Below are positions 8,812-16,370 of a stretch of DNA of 63,636 nucleotides, piece after piece. The DNA is from a bacterium. Its GTDB lineage: Bacteria; Desulfobacterota; Binatia; HRBIN30; CADEER01. The stretch is from NCBI GenBank assembly GCA_030430165.1, contig JAUIGL010000031.1:1-63636 (forward strand), given 5' to 3'. How positions within the stretch are numbered: position 1 is the first letter of the stretch; the number at the start of each line of letters is the position of its first letter. A model generated the notes under the pieces. It did no database searches and was not told the origin of the DNA. It saw only the letters and a program-made list of their open reading frames with translations. The position numbers were made by a program, and so were the translations under genes.

Positions 8812-8897
8812 TCCGCGTTCATCAGCGTCCATCAGCGGCGAAATCCCGCAAACCGACCCCCTCCGTGCTACCCCGTGTTCACCCGTGGTTTTTGATC
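8812..8897. repeat. Iterated-word repeat (partial, mixed families)
   Basis: GTTCATCAGCGTCCATCAGCGG repeats a 10-nt word in the right-arm orientation of the GCAGAT-type hairpins (see 21434). It is followed by CCCGTGTTCACCCGTGG, the right arm of the CACGGAT-type hairpins (see 17763). It lies between a CoA-transferase and the acyl-CoA ligase and looks like two right arms without left arms. Confidence 0.5.
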
Positions 8898-8927
8898 CCC
8901 TGACCCATCGCAATTCCCGGAGTCCCC

Positions 8928-10484
8928 ATGAATACAGCAAACTTCGTAAGCATCCCGGCCTCGATCTTCCCCGACCAGGAGGTCCTCGTCTTCGGCGACA
9001 ACCGCTGGACCTACGGCCAGCTGTGGCAGCGCGTGCAGCAGATCGGCAACGCGCTGCGCGAGGCGGGGGTCGGTGCGGGAGATCGGGTCGCGGTCCTGCA
9101 GACCAACTCGGACGACTACGTCGCCACCTATTTTGCCACCGCCCTGATCGGCGGCGTCTTCGTGCCGGTGAACTACCGGGCCAAGCCGAACGAGCTCAAA
9201 CACATCCTGGCGACGGCGAAGACCAAGGTTCTGTTGTGCGGTGATCGCTACGTGTCGTTGGTGGATTCGCTGCGCGCGGAGCTGCCGACGATCGAGACCT
9301 ACGTTGCCCTCGAGAGTCCGCAGGAGGGAATGGTTCCGTTCGTCGATCTCCTGGCGAACGCGGCGGACGAATGCCCGGAGGCGGCGATCGACGACTCCGA
9401 GACGACGATCCTGATGTACACCAGCGGCACGACCTCGTTGCCGAAGGGCGTGATGCTGAGCCACAACGAGTTCACCGCCTACGTCGTCAACAGCGTCGAG
9501 ATGGCGGACGGCACGCCGCGCGGCGCAGCCCTGTTGTCGGCGCCGCTCTACCACATCGCCGGCGCCACCAACATCATGACCAGTCTGTTCACCGGGCGGA
9601 AGCTGGTGGTGTTGCCGCAGTTCGACGCGACGCACTGGCTGGATGCGGCGCAGAAGGAACAGGTGACGCACGCCTTCCTGGTGCCGACGATGATGAAGAT
9701 GTTGATCGATCATCCCGAGTTCGCGAAGTTCGATCTCTCGAGTCTCGCCAATCTGTCGTACGGCGGCGCGGCGATGCCGTTTCCGGTGATCCGGCGGGCG
9801 ATCGAGCTGTTTCCCGATTCGGTCGGTTTCGTCAACGCCTTCGGCCAGACCGAAACGACATCGACGCTGACCATTCTCGGTCCGGAAGACCACAAGCTCG
9901 GAGCCAGCGAGGAGGAGGACGCCGTCCGTCTCAAGCGGCTCACGTCGATCGGCCGACCGCTCCCCGACGTCCAGGTCAAGGTCGTCGACGACGAGGGCAA
10001 GGACCTGCCGGCCGGTGAGGTCGGCGAGATCTGGGTGAGCACGCCGCGGCTGATGAAGGGCTACGCCAACGAGGAGGGCGGCGCCGACTCGCCGGTGCGC
10101 GACGGCTGGTTGCCGACGCGCGACATGGGCTGGATCGACGACCAGGGGTATATCTTTCTCGGCGGACGCAAGGACGACATGATCATCCGCGGCGGCGAGA
10201 ACATCGCGCCGGCCGAGGTCGAGGCGGTTCTGCAGTCGCATCCGGCGGTCGAGGAAGCCGCCGTCATCGGTTTCAAGAACGAAGAGTGGGGCGAGCAGGT
10301 CGGCGCCATCGTCGTTCTACGGCCGGGCCAGAGCGCGACCGCCGAAGACCTCCAGGCGTACTGCCACCAGCAAATGGCCAGCTTCAAGAAGCCGGAGATC
10401 ATCCATTTCGTCGACGAGCTGCCCAAGAATCAGATGGGCAAGGTGCTCAAGAAGGATCTGCGCAAGACCTACGCCGCCGTCTAG
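8928..10484 (+). CDS. Acyl-CoA ligase/synthetase (ANL superfamily)
   Basis: A 518-residue AMP-forming ligase, of usual length. It would activate a carboxylic acid to its CoA thioester via an acyl-AMP in the cytoplasm. Motifs in order: phosphate-binding YTSGTTSLPKGVMLSH (about 163-178), NAFGQTETTSTLT (about 304-316), the hinge and adenylate region GWLPTRDMGWIDDQGYIFLGGRKDDMIIRGGENIAPAEVE (about 387-430, read in pieces), and C-terminal PKNQMGKVLKKDLRK with the catalytic Lys. ATG 8928 is preceded by GGAG. It ends the 4.7-10.5 kb CoA-activation block, so it plausibly prepares substrate for the neighbouring CoA-transferases. Chain-length preference is not visible. Confidence 0.93.
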   Translation: MNTANFVSIPASIFPDQEVLVFGDNRWTYGQLWQRVQQIGNALREAGVGAGDRVAVLQTNSDDYVATYFATALIGGVFVPVNYRAKPNELKHILATAKTKVLLCGDRYVSLVDSLRAELPTIETYVALESPQEGMVPFVDLLANAADECPEAAIDDSETTILMYTSGTTSLPKGVMLSHNEFTAYVVNSVEMADGTPRGAALLSAPLYHIAGATNIMTSLFTGRKLVVLPQFDATHWLDAAQKEQVTHAFLVPTMMKMLIDHPEFAKFDLSSLANLSYGGAAMPFPVIRRAIELFPDSVGFVNAFGQTETTSTLTILGPEDHKLGASEEEDAVRLKRLTSIGRPLPDVQVKVVDDEGKDLPAGEVGEIWVSTPRLMKGYANEEGGADSPVRDGWLPTRDMGWIDDQGYIFLGGRKDDMIIRGGENIAPAEVEAVLQSHPAVEEAAVIGFKNEEWGEQVGAIVVLRPGQSATAEDLQAYCHQQMASFKKPEIIHFVDELPKNQMGKVLKKDLRKTYAAV

Positions 10485-10503
10485 TCAGGTAGCTGGGTGA
10501 GCT

Positions 10504-10532
10504 GTCCGGCGGGCGACCGGCGGCTGCCGGAC
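10504..10532 (+). terminator. Possible hairpin after the acyl-CoA ligase
   Basis: GTCCGGC (10504-10510) pairs with GCCGGAC (10526-10532), 20 bp after the stop codon. No T-tract follows, so intrinsic termination is only a possibility. Confidence 0.3.
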
Positions 10533-10657
10533 GGGAGCCGTTCACCCGCAGATTCGCGCAGTTGCGGTCGAGGCTCGGTCCTTTCACCGCGCCGTGGCTT
10601 GATCCATCGATGCTGGTGCCGCAAGCTGGGAGGGATGGCCCGGCTGGCCGGGGGGGA

Positions 10658-10680
10658 GGCTCGCGGTGTGGCCGCGAGCC
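10658..10680 (+). promoter_or_regulatory. Leader hairpin before the secreted haem/copper protein
   Basis: GGCTCGCGG (10658-10666) and CCGCGAGCC (10672-10680) form a perfect 9-bp stem with a 5-nt loop, about 40 bp before the ATG at 10720. The AGGAG ribosome site lies at 10710-10714. It could be a leader structure or an upstream terminator; function unknown. Confidence 0.35.
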
Positions 10681-10719
10681 AGGCGGCCAGCGTTGACGAT
10701 TGCGTGCCCAGGAGTACTC

Positions 10720-12678
10720 ATGAAATCCATCCGCGTTCCGCTTCTCGTGATTCTCGCCGCTGCCCTGTCGTCCGCCGCGCCGGCCCAGGATTCGTGCGAT
10801 AACGGCTCGTTCGACAGCACCTTCGACCTCATCCAGAAGGCGATTTTCGAGAACAAGGGATGCGCCTCGGACGCTTGCCACGGAGCCTCCGAGGCGGGCG
10901 GGCTGCGCCTGACTGCCGACGTCGCCTACGACAACCTGGTGAGCCAGCCGGCGACCACGGTCGACGACGAAGACAAGTATCCCGGCTTGATGCGGGTGGT
11001 GCCGTCGCAGAAGGACCAGAGCCTGCTGTACCTCAATCTGGCGGCGGCGACGCTGCCCGACCAATGGCAGGCTCCGCTGCGGCCGATGCCGTTGGGCTTC
11101 GAGCCACTCTCATTGGAGGAGCTGGAGGCCGTGCGGCTCTGGATCGAAGCCGCCGCGTCGCGCAACGGCGTGGTGCCGGGCACCGCCGACCTGCTCGATG
11201 CCTGCCTGCCGCCGGCCGAGCCGATCGAGGTCGAGCCGCTGGAGCCGCCGGCGCCTGGTGAGGGCGTGCAGATCAAGAGCCCGCGCTGGATCCTCGAGGC
11301 GAACTCGGAAAACGAAGTGTGCTTCGCGTCCTACTACGACGTCACCGACCAGGTGCCGGAGCGCTATCGCGGTCCCGACGGCACGACTTTCCGCTACAAG
11401 AACCAGCAGATTCGTCAGGATCCGCTGAGCCACCACCTGATCGTCGATCGTTATAACGGCGCCGCGGGTCCGGACGACCCGAGTTGGGGCACCTTCCGCT
11501 GCCGTGGCGGCGACAAGGACGGCGAGCTCTGCGAATCGACCGAGCTGGGTTTTTGCGGTCCTGAGGGGATGTGCGGCTCGGATTGGAAGCGCGCGATCGC
11601 CTGCACCGGCTTCGGTCCGCCCGATCAGGGAACCGTCAACCAGTCGATCGTCATCATCCAGGAAGCTTCGGCGCAGCTGGTGTTCCCCGAGGGCACCTAC
11701 CGCGAAGCGCCGCTCAAAGGGATGATGATCTGGAACTCGCACGCGTTCAATCTCACCGACAAGGACGGCAAGATCGAAGCTTGGATGAACTTCGACTTCG
11801 CCGAGCCCGAGGAACAGCAGTTCCTGATGCAGCGACTGTTCAACATCTCGGGGATCTTCTCGATGAACGTGCCGCCGTTCGAAACGCAGCAGATCTGCCG
11901 GCACCACGTGTTCGCGCCCGGGACCAACATCTACGAGCTCAGCTCGCACACCCACCAGCGGGGCAAGCGCTTCGACATCTTCGAGGGGCGCTACGTCTGC
12001 CAGGACGGACCCAACCAAGGGGCGGCGTGCAATCCGCTCGCCGGTCCGCTGGAGCTGCCGGAGCTCTGTCCGGACTCGACCTGCGCCTCGGTGATCCCGG
12101 CCGAGTTCGGCGACTGCGACGGCGATGGAGTGGTGCGCATCTCGGATCTGATCACCTCGATCGGCATCGCCCTCGGCCAGCGACCGAAGGCCGCCTGCCC
12201 GACCGGCGACCGCGACGGCAGCGGCACGATCTCGATTGCCGAGCTGGTGGCTCTGGTCAATGTCGCGCTGGCGCCGGTCGAGATGCGCGACCCGGATACC
12301 GACCTTCTCTACACCAACCTGGTCTACAACGACCCGACCGTGGTCCTGTACGATCCGCCGAAGGCTCTTGCCGGCACCGATGCGGATCGCACGCTGACCT
12401 ACTGCTCGCTGTACGACAACGGGTACTCCGATCCGTCGGAAGTGAAGACCTTCGTCGCCACCGATTCCGGCCCGCGCCCGTGCGCCAACCCGACTGGTTG
12501 CATCGAGGGCCGTGTCGGCTCGAAGTGCAGCGGCGGATCGCAGTCCGCGCGCGACGCCAGTTGCGACAGCACTGCCGGCGCGGGTGACGGTGTCTGCGGC
12601 GGCTGCACCGTGGGCGGTGGCGTGACCACCGAAGACGAGATGTACATCTTGATGGGGGCGTTCTACGTCGAGCGATGA
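10720..12678 (+). CDS. Secreted haem-motif / copper type II monooxygenase-like protein with inserted dockerin-like repeat, copy 1
   Basis: A 652-residue protein with a signal peptide (MKSIRVPLLVILAAALSSAAPAQ). ATG 10720 has AGGAG upstream. A CX4CH haem-c motif (CASDACH, C48-H54) lies in a domain that also carries LRPMPLGFEPLSLEEL, as in planctomycete-type cytochromes. The body carries the complete ligand pattern of the PHM/DBH copper type II ascorbate-dependent monooxygenase fold: H238-H239, H341 (WNSHAFNL), H410-x-H412 (SSHTHQRG) and M641 (TTEDEMYI). Residues 465-518 are a two-EF-hand dockerin-like segment inserted inside the C-terminal half. It probably acts outside the cytoplasmic membrane; substrate unknown. 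A paralogue of the same plan lies at 30966-32879. Confidence 0.75.
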   Translation: MKSIRVPLLVILAAALSSAAPAQDSCDNGSFDSTFDLIQKAIFENKGCASDACHGASEAGGLRLTADVAYDNLVSQPATTVDDEDKYPGLMRVVPSQKDQSLLYLNLAAATLPDQWQAPLRPMPLGFEPLSLEELEAVRLWIEAAASRNGVVPGTADLLDACLPPAEPIEVEPLEPPAPGEGVQIKSPRWILEANSENEVCFASYYDVTDQVPERYRGPDGTTFRYKNQQIRQDPLSHHLIVDRYNGAAGPDDPSWGTFRCRGGDKDGELCESTELGFCGPEGMCGSDWKRAIACTGFGPPDQGTVNQSIVIIQEASAQLVFPEGTYREAPLKGMMIWNSHAFNLTDKDGKIEAWMNFDFAEPEEQQFLMQRLFNISGIFSMNVPPFETQQICRHHVFAPGTNIYELSSHTHQRGKRFDIFEGRYVCQDGPNQGAACNPLAGPLELPELCPDSTCASVIPAEFGDCDGDGVVRISDLITSIGIALGQRPKAACPTGDRDGSGTISIAELVALVNVALAPVEMRDPDTDLLYTNLVYNDPTVVLYDPPKALAGTDADRTLTYCSLYDNGYSDPSEVKTFVATDSGPRPCANPTGCIEGRVGSKCSGGSQSARDASCDSTAGAGDGVCGGCTVGGGVTTEDEMYILMGAFYVER

Positions 12679-12751
12679 CGACGGGCGGCCGCCGTCGCGC
12701 GCGACGGCGGCCCGCTCCGCGCCGGGCACCGAGCTGGTCGCCGACCCGGCA

Positions 12752-12955
12752 ATGCTGATCGCCCTGGCGCGAACCGAAATGCCTTTCGGTCGCTACCGCG
12801 GCCGCCGCCTGATCGACCTTCCCGAACCGTACGTAGTCTGGTTCCACCAACGCGGCATGCCGCGCGGCCGTCTCGGCGAGCTGCTCGGACTGCTCTACGA
12901 GGTCAAGGTCAACGGGCTGGAAGCGCTGGTTCGCCGGGCTGCTGACGGCCGCTAG
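12752..12955 (+). CDS. DUF3820-family small protein
   Basis: A 67-residue protein matching the DUF3820 (putative quorum-sensing-regulated virulence factor) family. EMPFGRYRGRRLIDLPEPYVVWF is the diagnostic core, and the rest is a short helical tail. Function in this family is unproven. ATG 12752 is the first standard start; the homology could extend a few residues further upstream, but no ATG, GTG or TTG is available there. Its TAG stop overlaps the first box of the hairpin array that fills the gap to the convergent gene. Confidence 0.75.
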   Translation: MLIALARTEMPFGRYRGRRLIDLPEPYVVWFHQRGMPRGRLGELLGLLYEVKVNGLEALVRRAADGR

Positions 12956-13120
12956 TCCAAAGGCGCGCTGCGCGCGCCGGCCAAAGCGCGGCTGCGCCGA
13001 CGCGGCCAAAGCACGGCGTTGCCGTGCGTCCAAATGGCAGGTCAGGTCGTCTGGCCCCCCATTTGGACGCGCTGCGCCAGCAGCGCTTTGGCCGCGATGG
13101 CGCGCAGCGCGCCTTTGGAC
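12955..13120. repeat. Boxed-hairpin array between two convergent genes
   Basis: Left boxes are GTCCAAA or GGCCAAA at 12955, 12979, 13004 and 13028; right boxes are TTTGGAC or TTTGGCC at 13062, 13087 and 13114. Each interval holds a hairpin of different sequence, for example GCACGGC-GTT-GCCGTGC and GGCGCGC-A-GCGCGCC. The core 13035-13061 is homologous, in reverse complement, to the core of the 53040 copy. The element runs from the last base of one stop codon to the first base of the opposing stop codon, so it is the entire intergenic region and may serve as a two-way terminator. Confidence 0.85.
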
Positions 13121-14007
13121 TATTTCTTCTTCATCGAGTCTTCGTAGGCGTCCATGATCGCCGCGTGGGAGTCGGCGTACTGTTCTCGGATGTCCCAGAA
13201 CTTCGGTTTGCGCTTGTCCATGAAGGCGTTGCCGCCTTCCTTGCCTTCCGGCGTGTCGAACCAGTCGGGATAGAAGTTGCTGGAGATGGTTCCCATCTCT
13301 TGGTAGCCGTCCATTTCCTGGTCGAAAGAGGCCTTGAGGATTTCGAGGCATCCGGGGCTCAGCGCCAGCATCTCCTCGGACCAGTTGAGGTACTCTTCTT
13401 CGAGCTTGTCGAGCGGCACCACGGTGTTGACCAGTCCCATCCGCTCGGCCTTCTCGGCCGGGTAGCGGCGACACAGCATCCAGATCTCGCGCGCCTTCTT
13501 GGCGCCGACGACCTTGGTCAGGTACGGCACGAAGAAGCCGTCGGCCGGGCTCGACACGCGCGGTCCCGCCTGGGCGAAGACTGCGTTGTCGGCGGCGATG
13601 GTGAAATCGCAGCAGTAGGCCATGTGGTTGTGTCCGCCGATGCAGTAGCCCTGCACCGCGGCGATGATCGGCTTGCGCGAGAGCCGCAGCAGTCGGTTGT
13701 GCGGGTAGCGGAAGTAGAACGCTTTGCGCAGTCCCCACTTCTCCCACTCGACGTCGCCGCCGGTGCCGAAGTGTTTGCCCTTGGCGGCGATGACGATGAC
13801 GCCGATCTTGGGATCGTGGTTGGCGTCGTAGAAAGCGCGGAACATCTGCTCGACCGTTTCGAGCGTCATTACGTTGTACTTGTCCGGCTTGTTCAGGGTG
13901 ACCCGGGCGACACCGCCGCCGAGCTCGTCGTGAAAGCACTTGTCGTAGAGAATCTCGTCGAAGTCGAATCCCTCGCCCTCGACCTGTTTCCAGTCGCTCC
14001 AAGCCAT
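13120..14007 (-). CDS. Enoyl-CoA hydratase/isomerase family protein, BadI/MenB-like
   Basis: A 295-residue crotonase-fold protein. The oxyanion-hole segments are KGKHFGTGGDVEWEK and VQGYCIGGHNHMAYCCDFTIAAD. The stretch FAQAGPRVSSPADGFFVPYLTKVVGAKKAREIW, read in pieces, and RRYPAEKAERMGLVNTVVPLDKL resemble BadI (2-ketocyclohexanecarboxyl-CoA hydrolase) and MenB, which open or close rings on CoA esters. A Ser/Asp pair (SSPAD) sits where those enzymes have catalytic Ser/Asp. A ring-cleaving hydrolase is therefore a reasonable guess, with a generic hydratase as the alternative. It is about 30 residues longer than BadI. The stop touches the hairpin array. Confidence 0.82.
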   Translation of the reverse strand: MAWSDWKQVEGEGFDFDEILYDKCFHDELGGGVARVTLNKPDKYNVMTLETVEQMFRAFYDANHDPKIGVIVIAAKGKHFGTGGDVEWEKWGLRKAFYFRYPHNRLLRLSRKPIIAAVQGYCIGGHNHMAYCCDFTIAADNAVFAQAGPRVSSPADGFFVPYLTKVVGAKKAREIWMLCRRYPAEKAERMGLVNTVVPLDKLEEEYLNWSEEMLALSPGCLEILKASFDQEMDGYQEMGTISSNFYPDWFDTPEGKEGGNAFMDKRKPKFWDIREQYADSHAAIMDAYEDSMKKK

Positions 14008-14117
14008 AACTTGCGTTCTCCTCGTCGTTGCGGTTCCGGGGGTTTCCTACGAGCCGAGGCGAGGCGACGCAACACGCTTGGGCTTCGGCAGCGGTCCGCG
14101 GGGTCTCTCCCGCAAGG

Positions 14118-14347
14118 AGACTGTCGATTTTCTCGAATGAAACGCGCGGGGCGCGCACAGAACCCCTCTCCCGCATTGCTGGCGGGAGAGGATTAAAGGT
14201 GAGGGGACCAAAAGGAAAGGCGTCGCTAGCCCCTGCGGCACAACGGTTTGCGTACCGCAGCCATTCGATACGCCCTCACCCTGGCCCTCTCCCGGGGGGA
14301 GAGGGGATCACAGGGGTTCGGCGCTCACTGGAGAAAATCGACAGTCT
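14118..14347. repeat. MITE-like dispersed repeat, copy 2 (17-bp perfect terminal inverted repeats)
   Basis: AGACTGTCGATTTTCTC at 14118-14134 is exactly complementary to 14331-14347. Inside are a 10-bp-stem hairpin (CCTCTCCCGC and complement) and the CTGCGG...CCGCAG hairpin shared with copy 1. No open frame of note lies within. This element fills most of the 400-bp gap between the BadI-like gene and the TetR operator. Confidence 0.8.
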
Positions 14348-14377
14348 GCAAGGAGAGGGACGCGAGATTTCGCTTGA

Positions 14378-14417
14378 ATGACATTCGTCACTGACATATG
14401 TCAGTGACGAATGTCAT
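14378..14417. promoter_or_regulatory. Triple TGAC-N4-GTCA operator overlapping the tetR start codon
   Basis: A perfect 40-bp palindrome made of three tandem 12-bp sites spaced every 13 bp: TGACATTCGTCA (14379), TGACATATGTCA (14392) and TGACGAATGTCA (14405). The regulator's ATG (14411) lies inside the third site. Autorepression by the TetR protein is the natural reading. The block also precedes the P450 gene cotranscribed behind it. Confidence 0.85.
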
Positions 14418-15019
14418 CGGCTGTGGAAACAGAGGGTTCTGGCGGTCTCGGCGTCCGGGCGCAGCAGCGCCTCGAGACGCGCCGCCGCCTCTACGAGGCG
14501 GCGATGGCCGAGTTCCACCGCGCCGGCGTGGCCGGGGCGCAGATCGAGGACATCGTCAAAGCGGCGGGGGTGGCGCGCGGGACGTTCTACATTCACTTCC
14601 CGACCAAGGACCACGTCCTGCTCGAGTACCTCGATCGACTGCAAACCTCGGTGACCGAGCGTCTCGCCGATCTCAGCGAGGGCGCGCCGCGACCGTTCTT
14701 TCGCGACGCGGTCGACTTGTTGGTCGAGGTCGTGCGCAACGAGGATTCGACGATTCTGCAAGAGGCTTTGTCGATCGTCAGCCGCCACGTCGTCGAGCTC
14801 GAGGGCGGCGCACCGCTCTACACGGGGATCATGGCCTTCTTCGAGGCGGCGCAGGAGCGCGGGGACATTCGTTCGGATCTGCTGCCGAGTGAGTTGGCGG
14901 CGGCGTTTTTGCCAGGTGTGTTCGGGGTGTTGTTGCTGGGGTTGGGCGGAACCGAATCGGAATTGAGGAAGGCGTTGCTGAATACGGTCGACGTCTTCGT
15001 TCGCGGGATTTCACCGTAG
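14411..15019 (+). CDS. TetR/AcrR-family transcriptional regulator
   Basis: A 202-residue repressor. The N-terminal helix-turn-helix spans about residues 16-62, with QIEDIVKAAGVARGTFYIHFPTKDHVLLEYL typical of TetR proteins (read in pieces). The C-terminal ligand domain has no recognisable specificity. It starts inside the 40-bp palindromic operator, which it presumably binds. An in-frame GTG at 14423 would be an alternative start outside the palindrome. Only 13 bp separate it from the P450 gene, so the two are very likely one transcript, and the inducer may be the P450 substrate or product. Confidence 0.9.
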   Translation: MSSAVETEGSGGLGVRAQQRLETRRRLYEAAMAEFHRAGVAGAQIEDIVKAAGVARGTFYIHFPTKDHVLLEYLDRLQTSVTERLADLSEGAPRPFFRDAVDLLVEVVRNEDSTILQEALSIVSRHVVELEGGAPLYTGIMAFFEAAQERGDIRSDLLPSELAAAFLPGVFGVLLLGLGGTESELRKALLNTVDVFVRGISP

Positions 15020-15032
15020 GGGGTTTGAACCA

Positions 15033-16232
15033 ATGTACGATTTCATGAACCCGGACGTCGATATCGAGACCCAGCACCAGCAGATGCTGGAGCTGCGCAG
15101 AAAGGCGCCGGTGTGGTGGGACGAGAAGAACGGCGCGTGGGTTGTCAGCCGCTACGACGACCTTCGCTACGTTTCGAAGACGCCCTCGCTCTTCTGCAAT
15201 CGCGAGGGGGTGACCATGCCGCAGGACACCCAGATCTCGATGATCACGATGGACGACCCGGAGCACGCCCGGCGGCGCGCGATTCTCAGCCGCGGCTTCA
15301 CGCCGCGCGTCGTGCAGCACCAGGCGAAGCTGTGTCATCAGTTCATGCAGGAGTCGATCGACGCGGTCATCGAGCGCGGCGAATGCGACTTCGTCGAAGA
15401 CATCGCGCTGCCGCTGCCGATGCGCATCATCGCCCACATGGTCGGCTTCGACGACGCCAACCTCGACGACTTCCGGCGCTGGACCGACACCATGTTCGAG
15501 GCCAACGGCACCACCGACGAGGAGGTCATGCTGCGTGCCGGCGAGGCGTTTGCCGAGTTTTCGCAGGTCATCCTCGCCTCGCTCGAAGATCGCCGCAAGA
15601 ATCCGTGCGACGACATGATCTCGGCATTGGTCGGGGCCGAGTCCGAAGGCGTGCTGCAGGCCAACGAGCAGATCGAGGCCGACGACCTGGTGATGTTCTG
15701 CGTGCTGCTGATCACCGCCGGCAACGAAACCACGCGCAACTCGATTTCGCGTGGAATGGAAGTGTTCCTCAAGCATCCGGAGGTCGTCGACAGGCTGATC
15801 GCAGAACCTTCCCTGATCCCGCGCGCCATCGAGGAAATGCTGCGCTATACGTCGGTGCTGCGCTTCTTCCGGCGCACCGCGACCCAGGACACCGAGTTGC
15901 GCGGACAGAAGATTCGCAAGGGGGACCGCGTCGTGATCCTCTACCCCTCGGCGAACCGCGACGAGGAGCAGTTCGAGGATCCGTTCACCTTCAACATCGA
16001 CCGCGACCCGAACGATCACGTCGCTTTCGGTTTCGGCCCGCACTTCTGCCTCGGCGCGAACCTGGCGCGACTGGAGATGAAGATCGCCCTCGAGCACATC
16101 TTCGACCGCATGCCAGACCTCAATTTTGCTCCCGGCACCCAGCCGACTCCCGGCGTGACACCGCTGACCCAGGGGATCGCCAAGTTCCCGATCGTCTTCT
16201 CGCCGCGCGAGAAGAGAGGGGTGGCTGCTTGA
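15033..16232 (+). CDS. Cytochrome P450
   Basis: A 399-residue soluble bacterial P450. It has the I-helix oxygen-activation motif AGNETTRN (about 229-236), the ExxR helix EEMLRYTS, and the haem-thiolate loop FGFGPHFCLGANLAR with C339 as axial ligand. Length and lack of a membrane anchor fit a cytoplasmic enzyme fed by separate ferredoxin and reductase, neither of which is nearby. In the bacterial P450s most similar by eye (CYP125/CYP142-like or alicyclic and terpenoid hydroxylases), substrates are hydrophobic ring or branched compounds; that is inference. It lies 13 bp after the TetR gene and is presumably under the triple operator. Confidence 0.93.
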   Translation: MYDFMNPDVDIETQHQQMLELRRKAPVWWDEKNGAWVVSRYDDLRYVSKTPSLFCNREGVTMPQDTQISMITMDDPEHARRRAILSRGFTPRVVQHQAKLCHQFMQESIDAVIERGECDFVEDIALPLPMRIIAHMVGFDDANLDDFRRWTDTMFEANGTTDEEVMLRAGEAFAEFSQVILASLEDRRKNPCDDMISALVGAESEGVLQANEQIEADDLVMFCVLLITAGNETTRNSISRGMEVFLKHPEVVDRLIAEPSLIPRAIEEMLRYTSVLRFFRRTATQDTELRGQKIRKGDRVVILYPSANRDEEQFEDPFTFNIDRDPNDHVAFGFGPHFCLGANLARLEMKIALEHIFDRMPDLNFAPGTQPTPGVTPLTQGIAKFPIVFSPREKRGVAA

Positions 16233-16235
16233 GAG

Positions 16236-16263
16236 TAGGGGCTAGGGGCTAGGGGCTAGGGGC
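16236..16263 (+). repeat. TAGGGGC x4 tandem repeat, G-quadruplex candidate
   Basis: Four exact copies of a 7-nt unit create four runs of GGGG, each separated by CTA: (GGGGCTA)3 GGGG. A C-rich arm at 16267-16284 is nearly complementary, so the DNA can alternatively fold as a hairpin. It begins four bases after the P450 stop. Confidence 0.8.
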
Positions 16264-16286
16264 TAGTCCCTAACCCCTGGCCCCTC

Positions 16287-16319
16287 GCTCGAACCCTTGC
16301 CGAGGGCAGGGGTTCGAGC
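16287..16319 (+). terminator. Strong hairpin between P450 and molybdenum hydroxylase genes
   Basis: GCTCGAACCC (16287-16296) pairs perfectly with 16310-16319. Continuing inward through one T-G wobble and TGCC/GGCA gives a 15-pair stem with a GAG loop. No T-tract follows, but its placement after the P450 and before the next operator suggests a transcript boundary. Confidence 0.55.
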
Positions 16320-16325
16320 TATCTA

Positions 16326-16340
16326 CAAACGCTCGTTTGG
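16326..16340. promoter_or_regulatory. CAAACGCTCGTTTGG operator-like palindrome
   Basis: The second of three AAACG-N2-CGTTT-GG sites. It ends 30 bp before the ATG of the FAD subunit gene, so it could overlap the promoter or transcription start. Its flanking C and G extend the dyad to 14 bp. See 4664 and 47820. Confidence 0.55.
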
Positions 16341-16370
16341 CTCGCTTGCCGAGCCGAACGCTCAACCACC

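Noticed and set aside
12257..14176. A 639-codon minus-strand frame
   Set aside because: It covers the C-terminal half of a real plus-strand gene and the BadI-like gene in a wrong frame; no coherent domain.
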